Shown: in pieces, positions 53,040 to 63,996 of the stretch | Numbering within the stretch: the stretch's first letter is position 1 | Layout: every line of letters starts with the position of its first letter | Assembly: GCF_000972845.2 (NCBI RefSeq) | Contig: NC_040032.1 | Coordinates: forward strand, 595,583-659,582 | DNA: 64,000 nt | Direction: 5' to 3' | Source: Larimichthys crocea | Taxonomy: Eukaryota; Chordata; Actinopteri; Sciaenidae | The notes under the pieces: model-generated | Seen by the model: only the letters and a program-made list of their open reading frames with translations | Told to the model about the DNA's origin: nothing | The model's database searches: none | Program-made: the position numbers and the translations under genes

Positions 53040-53300
53040 ACTTCCGCCCCCTTTCAAAATAAAACACAATACTCAGTTCATGTAGCATTTTACAACTTCA
53101 CATCAACGTTACGTCATGACCGGTGGCACCAGGTGATCAAAGATCGATCAAAGGGTCTCTCGTTGGGTTAGTCTCTCGTTGAGACCCTTTGATCGATCTT
53201 TGATCACCTGGTGCCACCGGTCATGACGTAACGTTGATGTGAAGTTGTAAAATGCTACATGAACTGAGTATTGTGTTTTATTTTGAAAGGGGGCGGAAGT
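53040..53300. repeat. Perfect 120-bp inverted repeat with 21-base spacer
   Basis: The arms 53040-53159 and 53181-53300 are exact reverse complements over 120 bases. The outer ends are ACTTCCGCCCCC / GGGGGCGGAAGT and the inner ends AAGGGTCTC / GAGACCCTT. The spacer contains a copy of the adjoining TCTCTCGTTG. Sequence outside the arms is unrelated on the two sides. Confidence 0.97.
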
Positions 53301-53410
53301 ATCTACCATTGCCACTAATTAGAATAATATGAATAAGAATAAACCTACTAATACTGCAGTTTTCACGAATATATGAACGTTACTGTCGTAACACCTCCAC
53401 TGTCACGCAC

Positions 53411-53552
53411 CTCCACTGTTGAATATATGGAGTGAACCTTGAATATATTGAATGAAACGTTGAATATATGGAGTGAACCTTGAATATATTGAATGAAGTC
53501 TGAATATATTGAATGAAGTCTGAATATATTGAATGAAACCTTGAATATATAT
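53411..53552. repeat. ~21-bp minisatellite (TTGAATATATTGAATGAARYC)
   Basis: Six to seven tandem units with core GAATATATTGAATGAA or GAATATATGGAGTGAA. It lies just right of the palindrome. Confidence 0.9.
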
Positions 53553-54142
53553 AAACTTCACTGACGTCAGACTTTGCGGCAGTGCCTGCAGCCATCTTGT
53601 GTAACAGTCTGTAAAAGCGAAAGACAATGAGTCAGGCCGCCCGCAATCTAGTTGCAGCGATATTAAGCAATGAGGACATGATAAATACACTGGCGAATGC
53701 GGGCCGAAATCCTCCCGAAAAAGCTCAATTTCTAACCGTGGCAGGCCTACAACAGGCATAAAGTTTCGCCATAATCTCATTATGCATTTGTCTGTCTGTC
53801 CGCAGTCCGCTGTGTGAGTGCTTGCCCAAAGCTGACAATGTGTCGCGGATCATAAAATACGTTCAATACTAAACTAAATATTCACCCTGCATTGGTCTAT
53901 GAATGTGGGTGATGCTTATTGTATCTAAACAATTTATGAAGAGCTTCTCTTTCAGTTCATGAAATCCCTGTAGCCGCAGCAGCTTCTCCAGTCCCGGAGA
54001 AGTGCCGCGTCAGAGAGCAGTGCCATTACGCACGGCCATTCACTGTGTTTTACCTTCATTAAATCACCTGAAAACTATATCAAGCTAACCATACAGTGTC
54101 TTGGACTCTTTCTTGTGTATGGGTGGAGATTGTACACTGAGT

Positions 54143-54723
54143 CAGGGTCGGACTAGGAACAAAATCCGGCCCTGGCATTTTTTCTCGGGACCGGCCCATC
54201 ATTGGCGCCATCTGGTGTTTCGCTCGGTAGCTTAAGCAACCGCTCCATATGTCAAGGCTTGCTGCGGAGCTGCAGGTTCCACTCCCGACCTGTGCGGCAC
54301 TTTTCCGCATCTTAACTCAGATTTTCTCTGCTCCTCCTTTCCTCTTTTTAGAACCTCTGTCGTTCATAATTTATTGTAATTAATATTCGTGCAACATACA
54401 GTATTAAGTTTATCTATAGACTGTATATGAGTCTATCCCTGTTTCGGTTTCACATAAACCTAGCGGCCGCATTCATTTGAGGGGAACCTGTCATGAAGAG
54501 GCAAATATTAACAGATATTAGCCAGTGCAACCCAAAGCCTATTTCAAATGGATGCAAATGGGCCGCAAGTCCATTTTGGGCTGCTGGGCAAATGTTGCAA
54601 TGGCTACAAAATAACAAATACATACATACAAAAAAACACCGGAGGCCACCGGCCCAAATGTGGCCGAGATGAACCGGCCCATCTGGCATTTGCCCGGTAG
54701 CACAGACTGCCAGTCCGAGCCTG
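54143..54723. mobile_element. hAT-type MITE with near-perfect 8-bp target duplication
   Basis: The left end CAGGGTCGGACTAGG and the inverted right end CAGGCTCGGACTGGC match over most of 14 bases. Flanks are CACTGAGT (54135-54142) and CACTGGGT (54724-54731), 7 of 8 identical. The interior has mirrored CCGGCCC blocks near both ends and no transposase. Confidence 0.82.
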
Positions 54724-55119
54724 CACTGGGTGTTGTGGGGCACTCCTGTGAGGTTGAAGGCATGCTGAGGTTGGCCTGATAAACAGCTGCCTGGCCTGTT
54801 TTATGTCTGCCACGATTAAAAAGGGAGCGAACTTCCTTGTCAGGAAAACGGTATTAGTCAGGGGTATCGCACTGGGCACTGAGTCGGCTGACTCAGAAAC
54901 AGATCCAACCAACAAAGGGGCAGAATAATCCCCTGGTGGTGATCCTAGGCTCCAGGGTAGTCTACCCCTGGAGCCCAAAGAAAGAAGATCATCAGAAGGG
55001 AGGAGGTGAAGCAGCGCTCCTGTGACGTGCCAAGTCACCAACCCAAAGACTGAAGCATACAAGACACAAAAGAGGGACTTACATTCTCCCAGGAAACTTT
55101 ACCCAAGGTCCGAACAGGA

Positions 55120-55480
55120 AATCTTAGGATTAGAAACAGTCACAAGATGTCTTACCCCATAGGTTTCAGCAAGCCGCATCCTGCTTGAGTTGTCTTACCA
55201 TGTATAGGCATGAAAGATGTATGTTCACGTCCTGCTAAGTGTAACACCTATTTCCTTTGTGTGATAATAAAAACGAGCCTGAACTGCTGATGGGCAGAAC
55301 TCAGCAGATCGGAGTAGAGGCAGACTGCGGAGTCTGTATATGCTGGGTTCTCCCTTTGCAAAAGGTACCTTTGCAAAGGTTAAACTGAATTGTGTCTTCT
55401 TTAAACTGAATATCTCTCTGTAGTCCACTAGGTCAGCAGAACTCGGGGGGGTTGGAAAAAACCCAACAGGGCATAGATCA
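55120..55480 (+). mobile_element. Possible LTR fragment
   Basis: The segment has a TGTCTTACC start, an AATAAA-type signal at about 55265 (GTGATAATAAAAACGAGCCT) followed by a GATCGGAGTAGAGGCAGACT stretch that looks like an R-U5 region, and CCCAACA at its right side. No matching flank duplication or PBS is evident. It may be a retrovirus-like LTR remnant or an unrelated repeat. Confidence 0.3.
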
Positions 55481-55589
55481 CCCTCCAACAATGAACCCAT
55501 GAACTCGTGGTGAAAAACAAATCTAAAAGAGTCCATGAAAGCTTTTAAATTCACTCTATCGGCTAAATAAAGTTCGCCACTGGACACTT

Positions 55590-56100
55590 GTATGTTGAGT
55601 ATTTTTTCAAATACTACATTGTGACAGACGTTGTTAACGTTCGCAACGTTCGGCCGTTAGTTAAAGTGCGTAACGACCTGAAAAAAAGATAATGGTCATG
55701 GTTCAAAGAGCTGCAAACTACACTCTGTATTCAAGTTATAGGAGCACTGCACACTTGGTTAGCTTAAGCACAACAAAAATATCATCCAGATGTCTGTCTC
55801 TAATAATGAAAAAATACACAAAGAATACACGGACATTGTACGTCATAAAAACAGCGTTTTAACTTCAGTTCTCTTACAAATTGAGCTAGCAGATTGCTAG
55901 CTAAGCTCCGCTGCCTTTCAGAGAAACAGATGGCTAGCTAGCATTAGCTGGGGTTATGGATAAGCTAACGCTACATAAGGTGTAGCTACTACAGTAAAGG
56001 TGATGATTCATTTGATTAAAAACAATTAGTCAACTGTCAATGTTACAAGTTTAAAAGTGTAAAACTGTAGTAACAAATGAAGTTTTGCTGGGGTTCACCG
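55590..56100. other. Unassigned repeat-rich spacer
   Basis: No gene is supported. It contains short motifs GCTAGCTAGCATTAGCTGG and GCTAACGCTAC at about 55930-55980, like those behind the LIS1 promoter. Confidence 0.5.
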
Positions 56101-56163
56101 CTCTCAACTCCGCTCTAAGAATTATATTTAACCTTGAGCTGGTTGCTACAGACAGTAATAGAT

Positions 56164-56274
56164 AATTGGACACCTTTCTGGGGAAAACCTGGTCTGATTA
56201 GGAGAGACGGCATCCATCCCACTTTGGATGGAGCAGCTCTCATATCTAGAAATATGGCCAAGTTTATTAGTTGA
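56164..56274 (+). pseudogene. L2 ORF1 esterase C-terminal remnant
   Basis: The frame encodes GLIRRDGIHPTLDGAAL and ends at TGA 56272-56274. The D-G-I-H block is the C-terminal catalytic Asp/His block of SGNH-type esterases found in ORF1 of fish L2/CR1-group LINEs. The rest of ORF1 is not recognisable upstream. Confidence 0.65.
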
Positions 56275-56358
56275 CCAAAACCATGTCGACAACCCAGAGT
56301 TGAGACCAGGAAGCAGAGCTGCAGTCTTACACGCTTCTCTGCGCCTCCATTAGAGCAG

Positions 56359-57135
56359 TTGCCCACCCAGTCCTTTAGTATAGAGACTGTGTCTGTCCCC
56401 CGTCCACCTACATTATTTAAAGATAAAACAAACAGAAGAGGAGTTCATCATAAAAACTTAATAAAAATTAAATCAACATCTCCAACAGTCCAAAATAAGA
56501 GAATTAAATGTGGACTATTGAATATCAGGTCTTTGTCATCTAAAGCTGCTTTAGTCAATGAATTAATATCTGATTATGATATTGATTTGTTCTGTCTCAC
56601 TGAAACCTGGCTGCAGGAGGAGGAATATGTTAGTTTAAATGAATCCACTCCTCCGAGTCATTATAATACTCATGTTCCTCGAAGTACTGGTCGAGGTGGT
56701 GGAGTTGGAGCCATATTTGACTCAAGTCTATTAATAAATCCCAAACCTAAACTAAATTATAATTCATTTGAAAGTCTTGTTCTTAGCCTCACTCACCCAA
56801 CCTGGAAAACTTTGCAGCCAATTTTATTTGTTACAGTATATCGAGCTCCAGGTCCTTATTCTGAATTTTTATCTGAATTTGCAGAATTTGCATCAGGCTT
56901 GATCCTTAAAACAGATAAAGTAATTATTGTAGGTGATTTTAACATTCATGTGGACAACCACAATGATAGTCTTAGTACTGCTTTTATCTCTCTATTAGAC
57001 TCAATTGGCTTTTGTCAAAGTGTAAATAAACCGACTCATTGTCTGAACCACAATTTGTCTTGTTCTTTCATATGGCATGAAATTGATAATATTATAGTCT
57101 TCCCACAGAATCTCTTCTGTCTGACCATTTTTTAA
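56359..57135 (+). pseudogene. L2 apurinic-like endonuclease domain, frameshifted at its end
   Basis: A 258-codon frame carries endonuclease blocks: [36 protein letters not shown] and the Mg-binding GDFNIHVD. The final catalytic S-D-H block is present only in another frame (about 57118-57135, LSDHFLITF), so one frameshift separates it from the rest. Start codon use is uncertain. Confidence 0.85.
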
Positions 57136-58912
57136 TAACCTTTGAGTTCATACTACCGGACTATAAGCCTTTGTGTAGAAGCTTCTACAGCCGATGTTTA
57201 TCTGATAGTGCTGTAGCCAATTTAAGGAAGTGATTCCTTCAGCATTGAATTCAATGCCATGTTCACTGAACAGAGGACTTGTCTACTCCTTTAGCCACCC
57301 ACAAATAGACCCATCTTGTTGATAGTATTACAGGCTCATTACGGACAACTCTAGACTCTGTTGCACCTCTGAAAAAGAAGATAATTAAACAAAGAGGCTA
57401 GCACCATGGTTGCCAGCGACTCGTAAAATAAAGCAAGGCACATAAATCTGAACGCAAATGGCGTGCCACTAAATTGGAGATCTCATCTAGTCTGGCAAGA
57501 TAATCTCAAAACTACAGGAGGCTCTCCGTAATGCCAGAGCCGCCTATTACTCTTCTTTAATTGAGGAGAATAAGAACAACCCCAGGTTTCTCTTCAGCAC
57601 TGTGCCAGGCTAACAGAGAATCACAGCTCTATGAACCATCTATTCCTTTAGGTCTAAGTAGCAATGATTCATGAGCTTCTTTAATGATAAGATTATAACT
57701 ATTAGAGACAAAATCCATCACCTTTGCCCTCAACAGGCATTGATCTGCATTCTGATACAGAAGTTTTGAAACGCTGGAAAACCTGTTATGTATTTAGACT
57801 GTTTTTCTCCCATCGCCTTCATCAAATAACATTTCTGCAGCTAAGCCGTCATCCTGTCTCTTGACTCCATCCCCAACCAGGCTGTTTAAGGATGTTTTAC
57901 CTGTAGCTAGTAATTCGTTATTGATATGATTAATCTGTCTTTATTATCAGGATATGTACCACGTCCTTTAAGGTAGCTGTAATTAAACCTCTTTAAAAAG
58001 CCCACTTAGACCCAGAGGTCTTAGCCAACTACAGACCGATATCAAACCTTCCTTTCTGTCTAAGATACTTGAGAAGCTGTAGCTAATCAGCTGTGTGACT
58101 TTCTCCCTAACAATGTCTATTTGAGGATTTCCAGTCAGGATTTAGAGTGCATCATAGCACAGAGACCGCATTAGTCAAAGTTACAATGACCTCCTAATGG
58201 CATCAGACAAAGACTCATCTCTGTCCTGTTAGATCTTAGTGCTGCATTTGACACCATTGACCATCAAATCTTTTACAGGGACTGGAACATCAAATTGGCA
58301 TCAAAGGAACGCCCTAAGCTGGTTTAATCGTATTTTTTAGATCGATCTCAGTTTGTTCACGTCAATGATGAATCGTCCATGCAGACCAAAGTTTGTCATG
58401 GAGTCCCACAAGGTCTTGTACTTGGACCACTTCTATTTAGTTTATATATGCTTCCTTTAGGGAACATATTAGGAATCACTCTATCAATTTTCATTGTTAT
58501 GCTGACGACACCCAATTATATTTATCGATCAAGCCTGATGCAACCAATCAGTTAACTAAACTCCAAGCATGCCTTAAGGATATAAAAGTTGGATGACCTA
58601 CAATTTTTTTATGTTAAATTCAGACAAAACTGAAGTTCTTGTAATTGGACGCAAACACCTCAGAACTCTCTTTCTAGAGACTTAGTTACTTTAGATGGGA
58701 TCACCCTGGCCTCCAGGCAGGGAGGCAGACACGGTCAACACCTTTAAGAATAGACTTAAGACTTTCCTTTTTGATAAAGCCTATAGTTAGGGCTGGCTCA
58801 GGTCATCTTAGTTATGCTGCCATAGGATTACACTGCCGGGGGACCCCACCGAGGGTTATGCCTAGCCAGGCACGTATTGGTTGAAAGTGCACACATCTCC
58901 CTTAACCGAAAA

Positions 58913-59014
58913 CTCTCTCTCTTCTCTCTCTTCTCTTCTCTGTCACTCTCACTCTCACCTCATTCTCACTCTCTCTTCTCTTATCTCTCTCTATATCTCT
59001 CTATCTCTCTTCTC

Positions 59015-59056
<42 letters not shown>
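58913..59056 (+). repeat. (CTCTCT)n and (AT)n tract in the L2 3' UTR
   Basis: An imperfect TC-rich repeat followed by about 18 AT units near 59024-59052. Confidence 0.9.
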
Positions 59057-59057
<1 letters not shown>

Positions 59058-59840
59058 CTCTCCATATCTCTCCATCTCTCCATCTCTCCATCTGTGGACA
59101 TGTCTCATTAATGCATGTTACTAACCAAACTTCCCCGGAGTTTCTGTGCTCTGTCGTCCAGCAGGTTCTCGTGGATCGTGGCTGCTGCTGTGATCCTGCA
59201 CGACGCCCACTACATATATTATTACTGTCATTATTACTACCATATCTGTTACTGTAATCATTTTTATCATTCATTGTAATTCATTGTCATTTTATCAGTC
59301 ATTGTACAATATGTTTGTGTTGATTTGTCCTGTACACGTGACATCCATTGCACGTCTGTCCGTCCTGGGAGAGGGATCCCTCCTCTGTGGCTCTTCCTGA
59401 GGTTTCTTCCACATTTTTTCCCTGTTAAAGGTTTTTTGTGGGCAAGTTTTTCCTCACTCGAACCGAGGGTCTAAGGACAGAGGGTGTCACTCCCTGTACA
59501 GATTGTAAAGCCCTCTGAGGCAAATGTACTTTGTGACTTTGGGCTATACAAATAAAATTGATTTGATTTGATTTGATTTGATTTAATAAAGTACTGTGTA
59601 AAATTATGTTCTCATGTCAACATCAGATTTCAAACGTAAACAAACAAAAGTGACTATGTGCTCTTCCATTAGGGTGTATCACACACACTCCCCAACAAAT
59701 AAAAGTGGCTCCTGACACAAGATATTCTAAATTATTTCACTCTGAACATTACATAATCTTTTCTTTTTTTCAAAAACACATCCAAACTTTCAGTGTAACC
59801 TTAGAGACCCACAAAGTGTGAAATCTATTATGTGTGTGTT

Positions 59841-60552
59841 TCAAATCTCCACAGGTGAGTATGGAATGTATGCGACTGGTTTTAATGGTGTCTCATCAAC
59901 AATGGGCTGGGTACAGGACAGGTAAGTTTGGTATGGGGTGATGGATGGGGGTTGGAAGGGGTGGAAGTATGGGGGACACTGGTAAGAACACTGTACTGGC
60001 TGGATTCCAACTGCGCCCACAGTGGGACGAGGCTGATAAGCTGGTTGACCCAGGGATGGGTAAGTGCACATAACCTGGCCGTCTTTCTCTGGTGGACTGT
60101 CTCAGAGGAACCTGATACTCAGGTTGTAGTGTGGGAATATTGTTCTCTTGATGGACAGTGTGCAGTTCCTCTTAAACGGTTGTAAGTTGTAGCTGCCCCG
60201 TGTCTTGTTCATCCCCACTGGATACCCCCTGTTACTCACCTCTGACATCTTCTCCTTCCTGTTCAGGCTCTGCATGAGTTACTTCTCCCTGATAGGTCTT
60301 GGTCTGTTCGGATCTGTTTTGGGAGTCAAGAGTAACATTGGGGCCAGGTAAGTGAGTGGGTTTTGGAGCGCTTGAGGTTTTTTCAGTTCTCTTTCGTGAC
60401 TTAACTGTGATGGACGGGTTCTGAGGAGGCTCTACAGGTAGGCTGTTCACTTGTAACAGGAGGTTTCTGTGCAGAGTGCGAACTGGTCGACCTCCCGCCT
60501 CAGGGCTTACTTTGTAGACAGGGTTGTCTCCCACCTGTTCTCTCAATGTCAA
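59841..60552 (-). pseudogene. Pol C-terminal tail and Pro/Tyr-rich segment of the gypsy element
   Basis: The frame 60552-60232 begins at the integrase end ([20 protein letters not shown]). The frame 60071-59841 is a Pro/Gln/Tyr-rich stretch (YQCPPYFHPFQPPSITPYQ) in a different frame. No envelope-like signal peptide or membrane segment is seen. Confidence 0.55.
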
Positions 60553-60572
60553 TGAGTTGCTCCCAGTATGGT

Positions 60573-61690
60573 CTAAGCTTCCCAGGGCCCCCTTCGTTCA
60601 CTGAGATTGCGTACCAGGACTCTGTCCCCAGGCTGAAGAATGACTCCTTTGCTCCTTTTATCATAGTATGTCTTCCCTTTTGAGCTGGACTGTTGGCTGT
60701 TTGCGTTTGCTATTCGATATGCTTCAGTTATTTTTCCTGCCCATTTTTCAGCATATCCCCTTAGTCCACTGATTTCAGGTCCCTCAGCCGTTATGAGGCC
60801 AAAGAGGAGATCAACAGGAAGGCGAGGATGTCGGCCATTCAACAAATAGTACGGGGAGAAACCTGTGGCCTCGTGCCTTGTACAATTGTATGCATGGAGT
60901 ACATGTGGCAGGTGGTCCTTCCAATTCTCCTTCTCTTTCTCTCCCAGGGTCCAGGGCATCTGCAGTAGGGTGCGATTGAACCTCTCTGCAGTGTTGCCCT
61001 GGGGAGTTCGTTCTCAAACTCTCGACCCTGGTCATGGTGGAGTTTGGCCGGGTACCCAAATCTGGGAATTAAATCATTGAAAAGCCGATCAGCAGCCGTT
61101 TTCCCGGCCTTGTTCCTGGTGGGATAGGCTTGGGCAAATCTGGTGAAGTGGTCAACCACTACCAGGATGTACTCACATCCCCCTCTGCAAGCCTCCAGGT
61201 GAAGGAAATTGATACACACTAGCTCGAGGGGCGAATTCGATGTAATACTTCCAATTGGTGCTCTTTCATGCGTAGCTGGCTTCTTCTGTTTAATGCAAGG
61301 GCACTTTCTGGTTACATACTCTTCTATCTCTTTTTTCATGAACGGCCAATAGAATCGCTCCCTCGCTAGGCTCAGGACCTTCTCAACACCAATGAGACTT
61401 ATGTTGTTATGTAGCTGGGTGAGTACTGTTTGCTTGTAGGCGGCAGGCAGGACCAGTTGTCATCGACCTGCACTCTTCCTGTAGAGAAGATTATCCTCTA
61501 TGTGTAATCTGCCCCACTCTCGTAACAGCCTCCTCGTGTGTGCGTTCATTTTCTCCCTGTCTTCTTCTAGTAGTGGTGTGTCTTTTCCCTTCATTTCCAT
61601 AACTTTCCCAATAGCGGGGTCTTTTCTTTGTTCCCTCACCAGCTCATCGTGGCTGATTGCCTGCAGAGGCTCAACTTGAGTTTTGATCAT
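60573..61690 (-). pseudogene. Gypsy integrase, broken and catalytically altered
   Basis: Fragments at 61690-61460, 61339-60839 and 60959-60573. The zinc-binding part keeps its Cys pair (CPCIKQKK) but reads LHNNISLIG where the family has a second His. The first catalytic Asp position reads INFLHLE instead of the usual (M)DFL, the second is intact (HHDQGREF), and a frameshift lies before the Glu. The C-terminal part has [18 protein letters not shown] and a chromatin-side [12 protein letters not shown] block. Confidence 0.82.
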
Positions 61691-61797
61691 GGGATGTTAG
61701 GTTGAGGGCTGCCACTCAGGCTACATCTTCCTGTTGCGCTCTCCGGCCTCCTTCCCATACAGCACTTACTGCCTCCTTCGATAGTGCTTCCGTGCAC

Positions 61798-62199
61798 TCA
61801 TCCATCGATGTTGGCTTTGCCTGGCCGGTATTTGATGTCAAACCGGAAATCGGCCAGCTGCCCCACCCACTGGTGACCCACAGCATCTAGCTTGGCGGTA
61901 CTCAGGACATATGTGAGGGGGTTGTTGTCGGTGAAGACTGTGAAATGATGGGCGTAGAACAGATAATCCCAGAATTTATCACATACCGCCCACTTCAACA
62001 CCAGGAATTCAAGCTTTCCACTGTGTAGGTGATAATTCTGTTCTGCTGGTGTTAATGTGCGTGACCCATATCCAATCCTGCCATCCTGGTTCTGATAAAG
62101 AACTGCCCTGAGATCTTTTTGGGAGGCATCTGTGTGGAGTGTGAAGGGGTGGTTGAAATCGGGGTAGGCCAGCACTGGGGGTTTGGTCAGCTGGTCCAC
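61798..62199 (-). pseudogene. Gypsy RNase H
   Basis: Blocks FTLHTDASQKDLRAVLYQ, the Glu block SGKLEFLVLKWAV and VFTDNNPLTYV give the D-E-D set, followed by KYRPGKANIDG. It is frameshifted from RT upstream and from integrase downstream. Confidence 0.88.
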
Positions 62200-62359
62200 A
62201 AGCTGTTCCAGGATCTGCTGGTGTTGCTAAAGTCCACTCTACCAGGGTTCGGGAGGACGGCTGGTGGCCTCTTGTTTTTCCCTGTGATGGCTTGAGTTGA
62301 GGAGTGTCAGGCTTTGACTTGAGCAGGTCATACAAGGGCTTAGCTATCCGAGAGAAGCC

Positions 62360-63148
62360 CTACACATATGTTCGATAATAGCTCAGGAACCCAAGCAACT
62401 GTCTGATGTCCACAACTGTCTGTGGTGTCTTGTGTCCCAGTACACACACCGCTTCAAGGTCTTTGGGGTCCATTCTTATCCCTTCTTCTGACACCAACTG
62501 ACCAACATATCGTACCTCTTTGCGGAAGAGTTTGCACTTCTCTGGCTTCAGCTTTACCCCTTGGCGTTGTAAGGCCTGGAGGACTCTGCATAGTACCTGC
62601 ACATGCTCATCAAAGGACCTTGAGAAGCACAACACATCGTCGAGGTAAAGGATGCAGCACTCGTCCCTCAGCGTGTCGAGCATTCCTTCCATGCTCCTTT
62701 GAAAGGCGGCTGGTGCGTTAGACAACCCAAAAGGGATTCGGACCCACTCGTAGAGCCCCCATGAAGTTGTCAATGCAGTCAGGTACCTTGATCCTTCAGC
62801 AATAAAGCCTTGATGGTATGCCTTATCCTGATCCAAGATCGAAAACCAGGAATATCCTCCCAGGGAGTCACTGAGGTCCTGGATTCTAGGAAGAGGGTGA
62901 CGGTCCGGTAAAGTTTTGTTATTAAGGAGCTGGTAGTCAACACACAGACGTAAGGAACCATCTTTCTTCCTCACACAGATGACAGGAGCGGCATAAAGTG
63001 ACTGTGACTTCACGATCCATCCTTTAATCAACAGCTCCTGGATGTACTCCTTTACTTCCCAGTAGAGTGGTTTTGGGATGCATGCGTAGGCCCTCTGAAC
63101 TGGAATGTCATCCTTGGTCCTGATCTCATCTGTAGGGAGGGGATACAT
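62360..63148 (-). pseudogene. Gypsy reverse transcriptase
   Basis: A 262-codon open stretch with RT blocks VRKKDGSLRLCVDYQLLN, FSILDQDKAYHQG, IPFGLSNAPAAFQRSME and the catalytic YLDDVLCFS, so all three RT aspartates appear present. It continues into the connection domain (LLGFLSYYR) and is then interrupted. Confidence 0.9.
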
Positions 63149-63227
63149 CCTATGTCGTCGCTGCGACGGGAGAACGCTTCACATTCCTCCTGGAGCACTT
63201 CCTTCACCACCTGCCGTTGTTCAGGGC

Positions 63228-63996
63228 TCAGGTGACTGATATCAACAGGAGGAAGCCAGGGCTCGGGTGGAGAGGTGCTGGTACTTGGTCAACTATGCTC
63301 ACTTGCGAGCCTGAATCAAACAGGACTGTTACCGGGTAACCACCAACCAAACATTTCAGTAAACTTTTCTTCCCAACCAGGGGTGCCTTGCAGGTGATTT
63401 TACTCTGGCAGGTAAGCGTGTGTGGCTTTTGGTGTTTGTTTTCTTTTGGGTGTCTTGTTATTGGATTGGGGGTGTGGCCTACTGCTTGGGACTGAAACTG
63501 CACACTGGTCTCTGGGTGTCCCTCCCCAGAGACTGAGTCCCGTTTCCCTGCACCTTGACTCATTTCAAACATCCCACTGCCCTGTGTCCTGCCTCTCCAC
63601 ATACAAAACAGTGGTTGCACTCCTGTGAATTCTGCTCTTTGCATTTCAGACAACGAGCTGTTCTACCTCTCGTCTGAACTGCGGTTGGTCTCAGTTGTGG
63701 TTGGATAGACCTGAAGGGGGGTGGTTGAGAGGACAGGTGTGGCTGGATGTGGAGAGGGGGAGACACCTGAGTGTTTGCTGTCCGCTGATCAGTCAAAGAA
63801 GCCACCATGTGTGTTAGGGTCTCCACCTGGGCACTAAGCTGTTGCATTGTCGGGAGATTTTTATTGCCTGTTGCTGTATTCTGTATGCTGTGTTCATTGT
63901 TGTGATAGTCTCCCGTCTCAACTTTGGCACTGTGTGCTTGTGTTGTCTTTTGTCGAAGGGGTTGGCCAAGTCTGCGCTGATGCTCATTCTCAACAT
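63228..63996 (-). pseudogene. Gypsy gag C-terminus with CCHC knuckle, and aspartic protease
   Basis: Three overlapping frames. The frame ending at 63560 has a CCHC knuckle, CFVCGEAGHRAVGC (C-x2-C-x4-H-x4-C). The frame ending at 63228 has the protease active site VLFDSGSQVSIVDQ. The frame 63996-63814 is upstream gag without a recognised motif. Frameshifts separate them. Confidence 0.8.

Larger units (their letters stand above)
52745..53840. mobile_element. GC-rich unclassified DNA element containing a long palindrome
   Basis: It starts with a duplicated AAGGCCAACTC, then ACTCACACCGGACGCGGAAC. The right side, inverted, reads GCACTCACACAGCGGACTGC, so imperfect terminal inverted repeats are likely. 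GC-rich CGCGG motifs fill the left third (52760-52980). The middle holds a perfect 120-bp inverted repeat and the right part a 21-bp minisatellite. No transposase is recognised. The exact ends and superfamily are uncertain. Confidence 0.45.
56110..59583 (+). mobile_element. L2 LINE, near full length but decayed
   Basis: In order: the end of ORF1 (56164-56274), an endonuclease frame (56359-57135), a reverse-transcriptase region broken by many small indels (about 57400-58720) that still shows [10 protein letters not shown] near 58497, a ~0.6 kb internal deletion joining GITLAS directly to EADTVNTF at about 58717, a (CTCTCT)/(AT)n stretch, and a 3' end with CTATACAAATAAAAT and (GATTT)n at 59552-59583. 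It is non-functional. Confidence 0.9.

Noticed and set aside
54604..55062. 152-codon minus-strand frame
   Set aside because: It crosses the right end of a hAT-type MITE into unrelated sequence and has no recognised motif.
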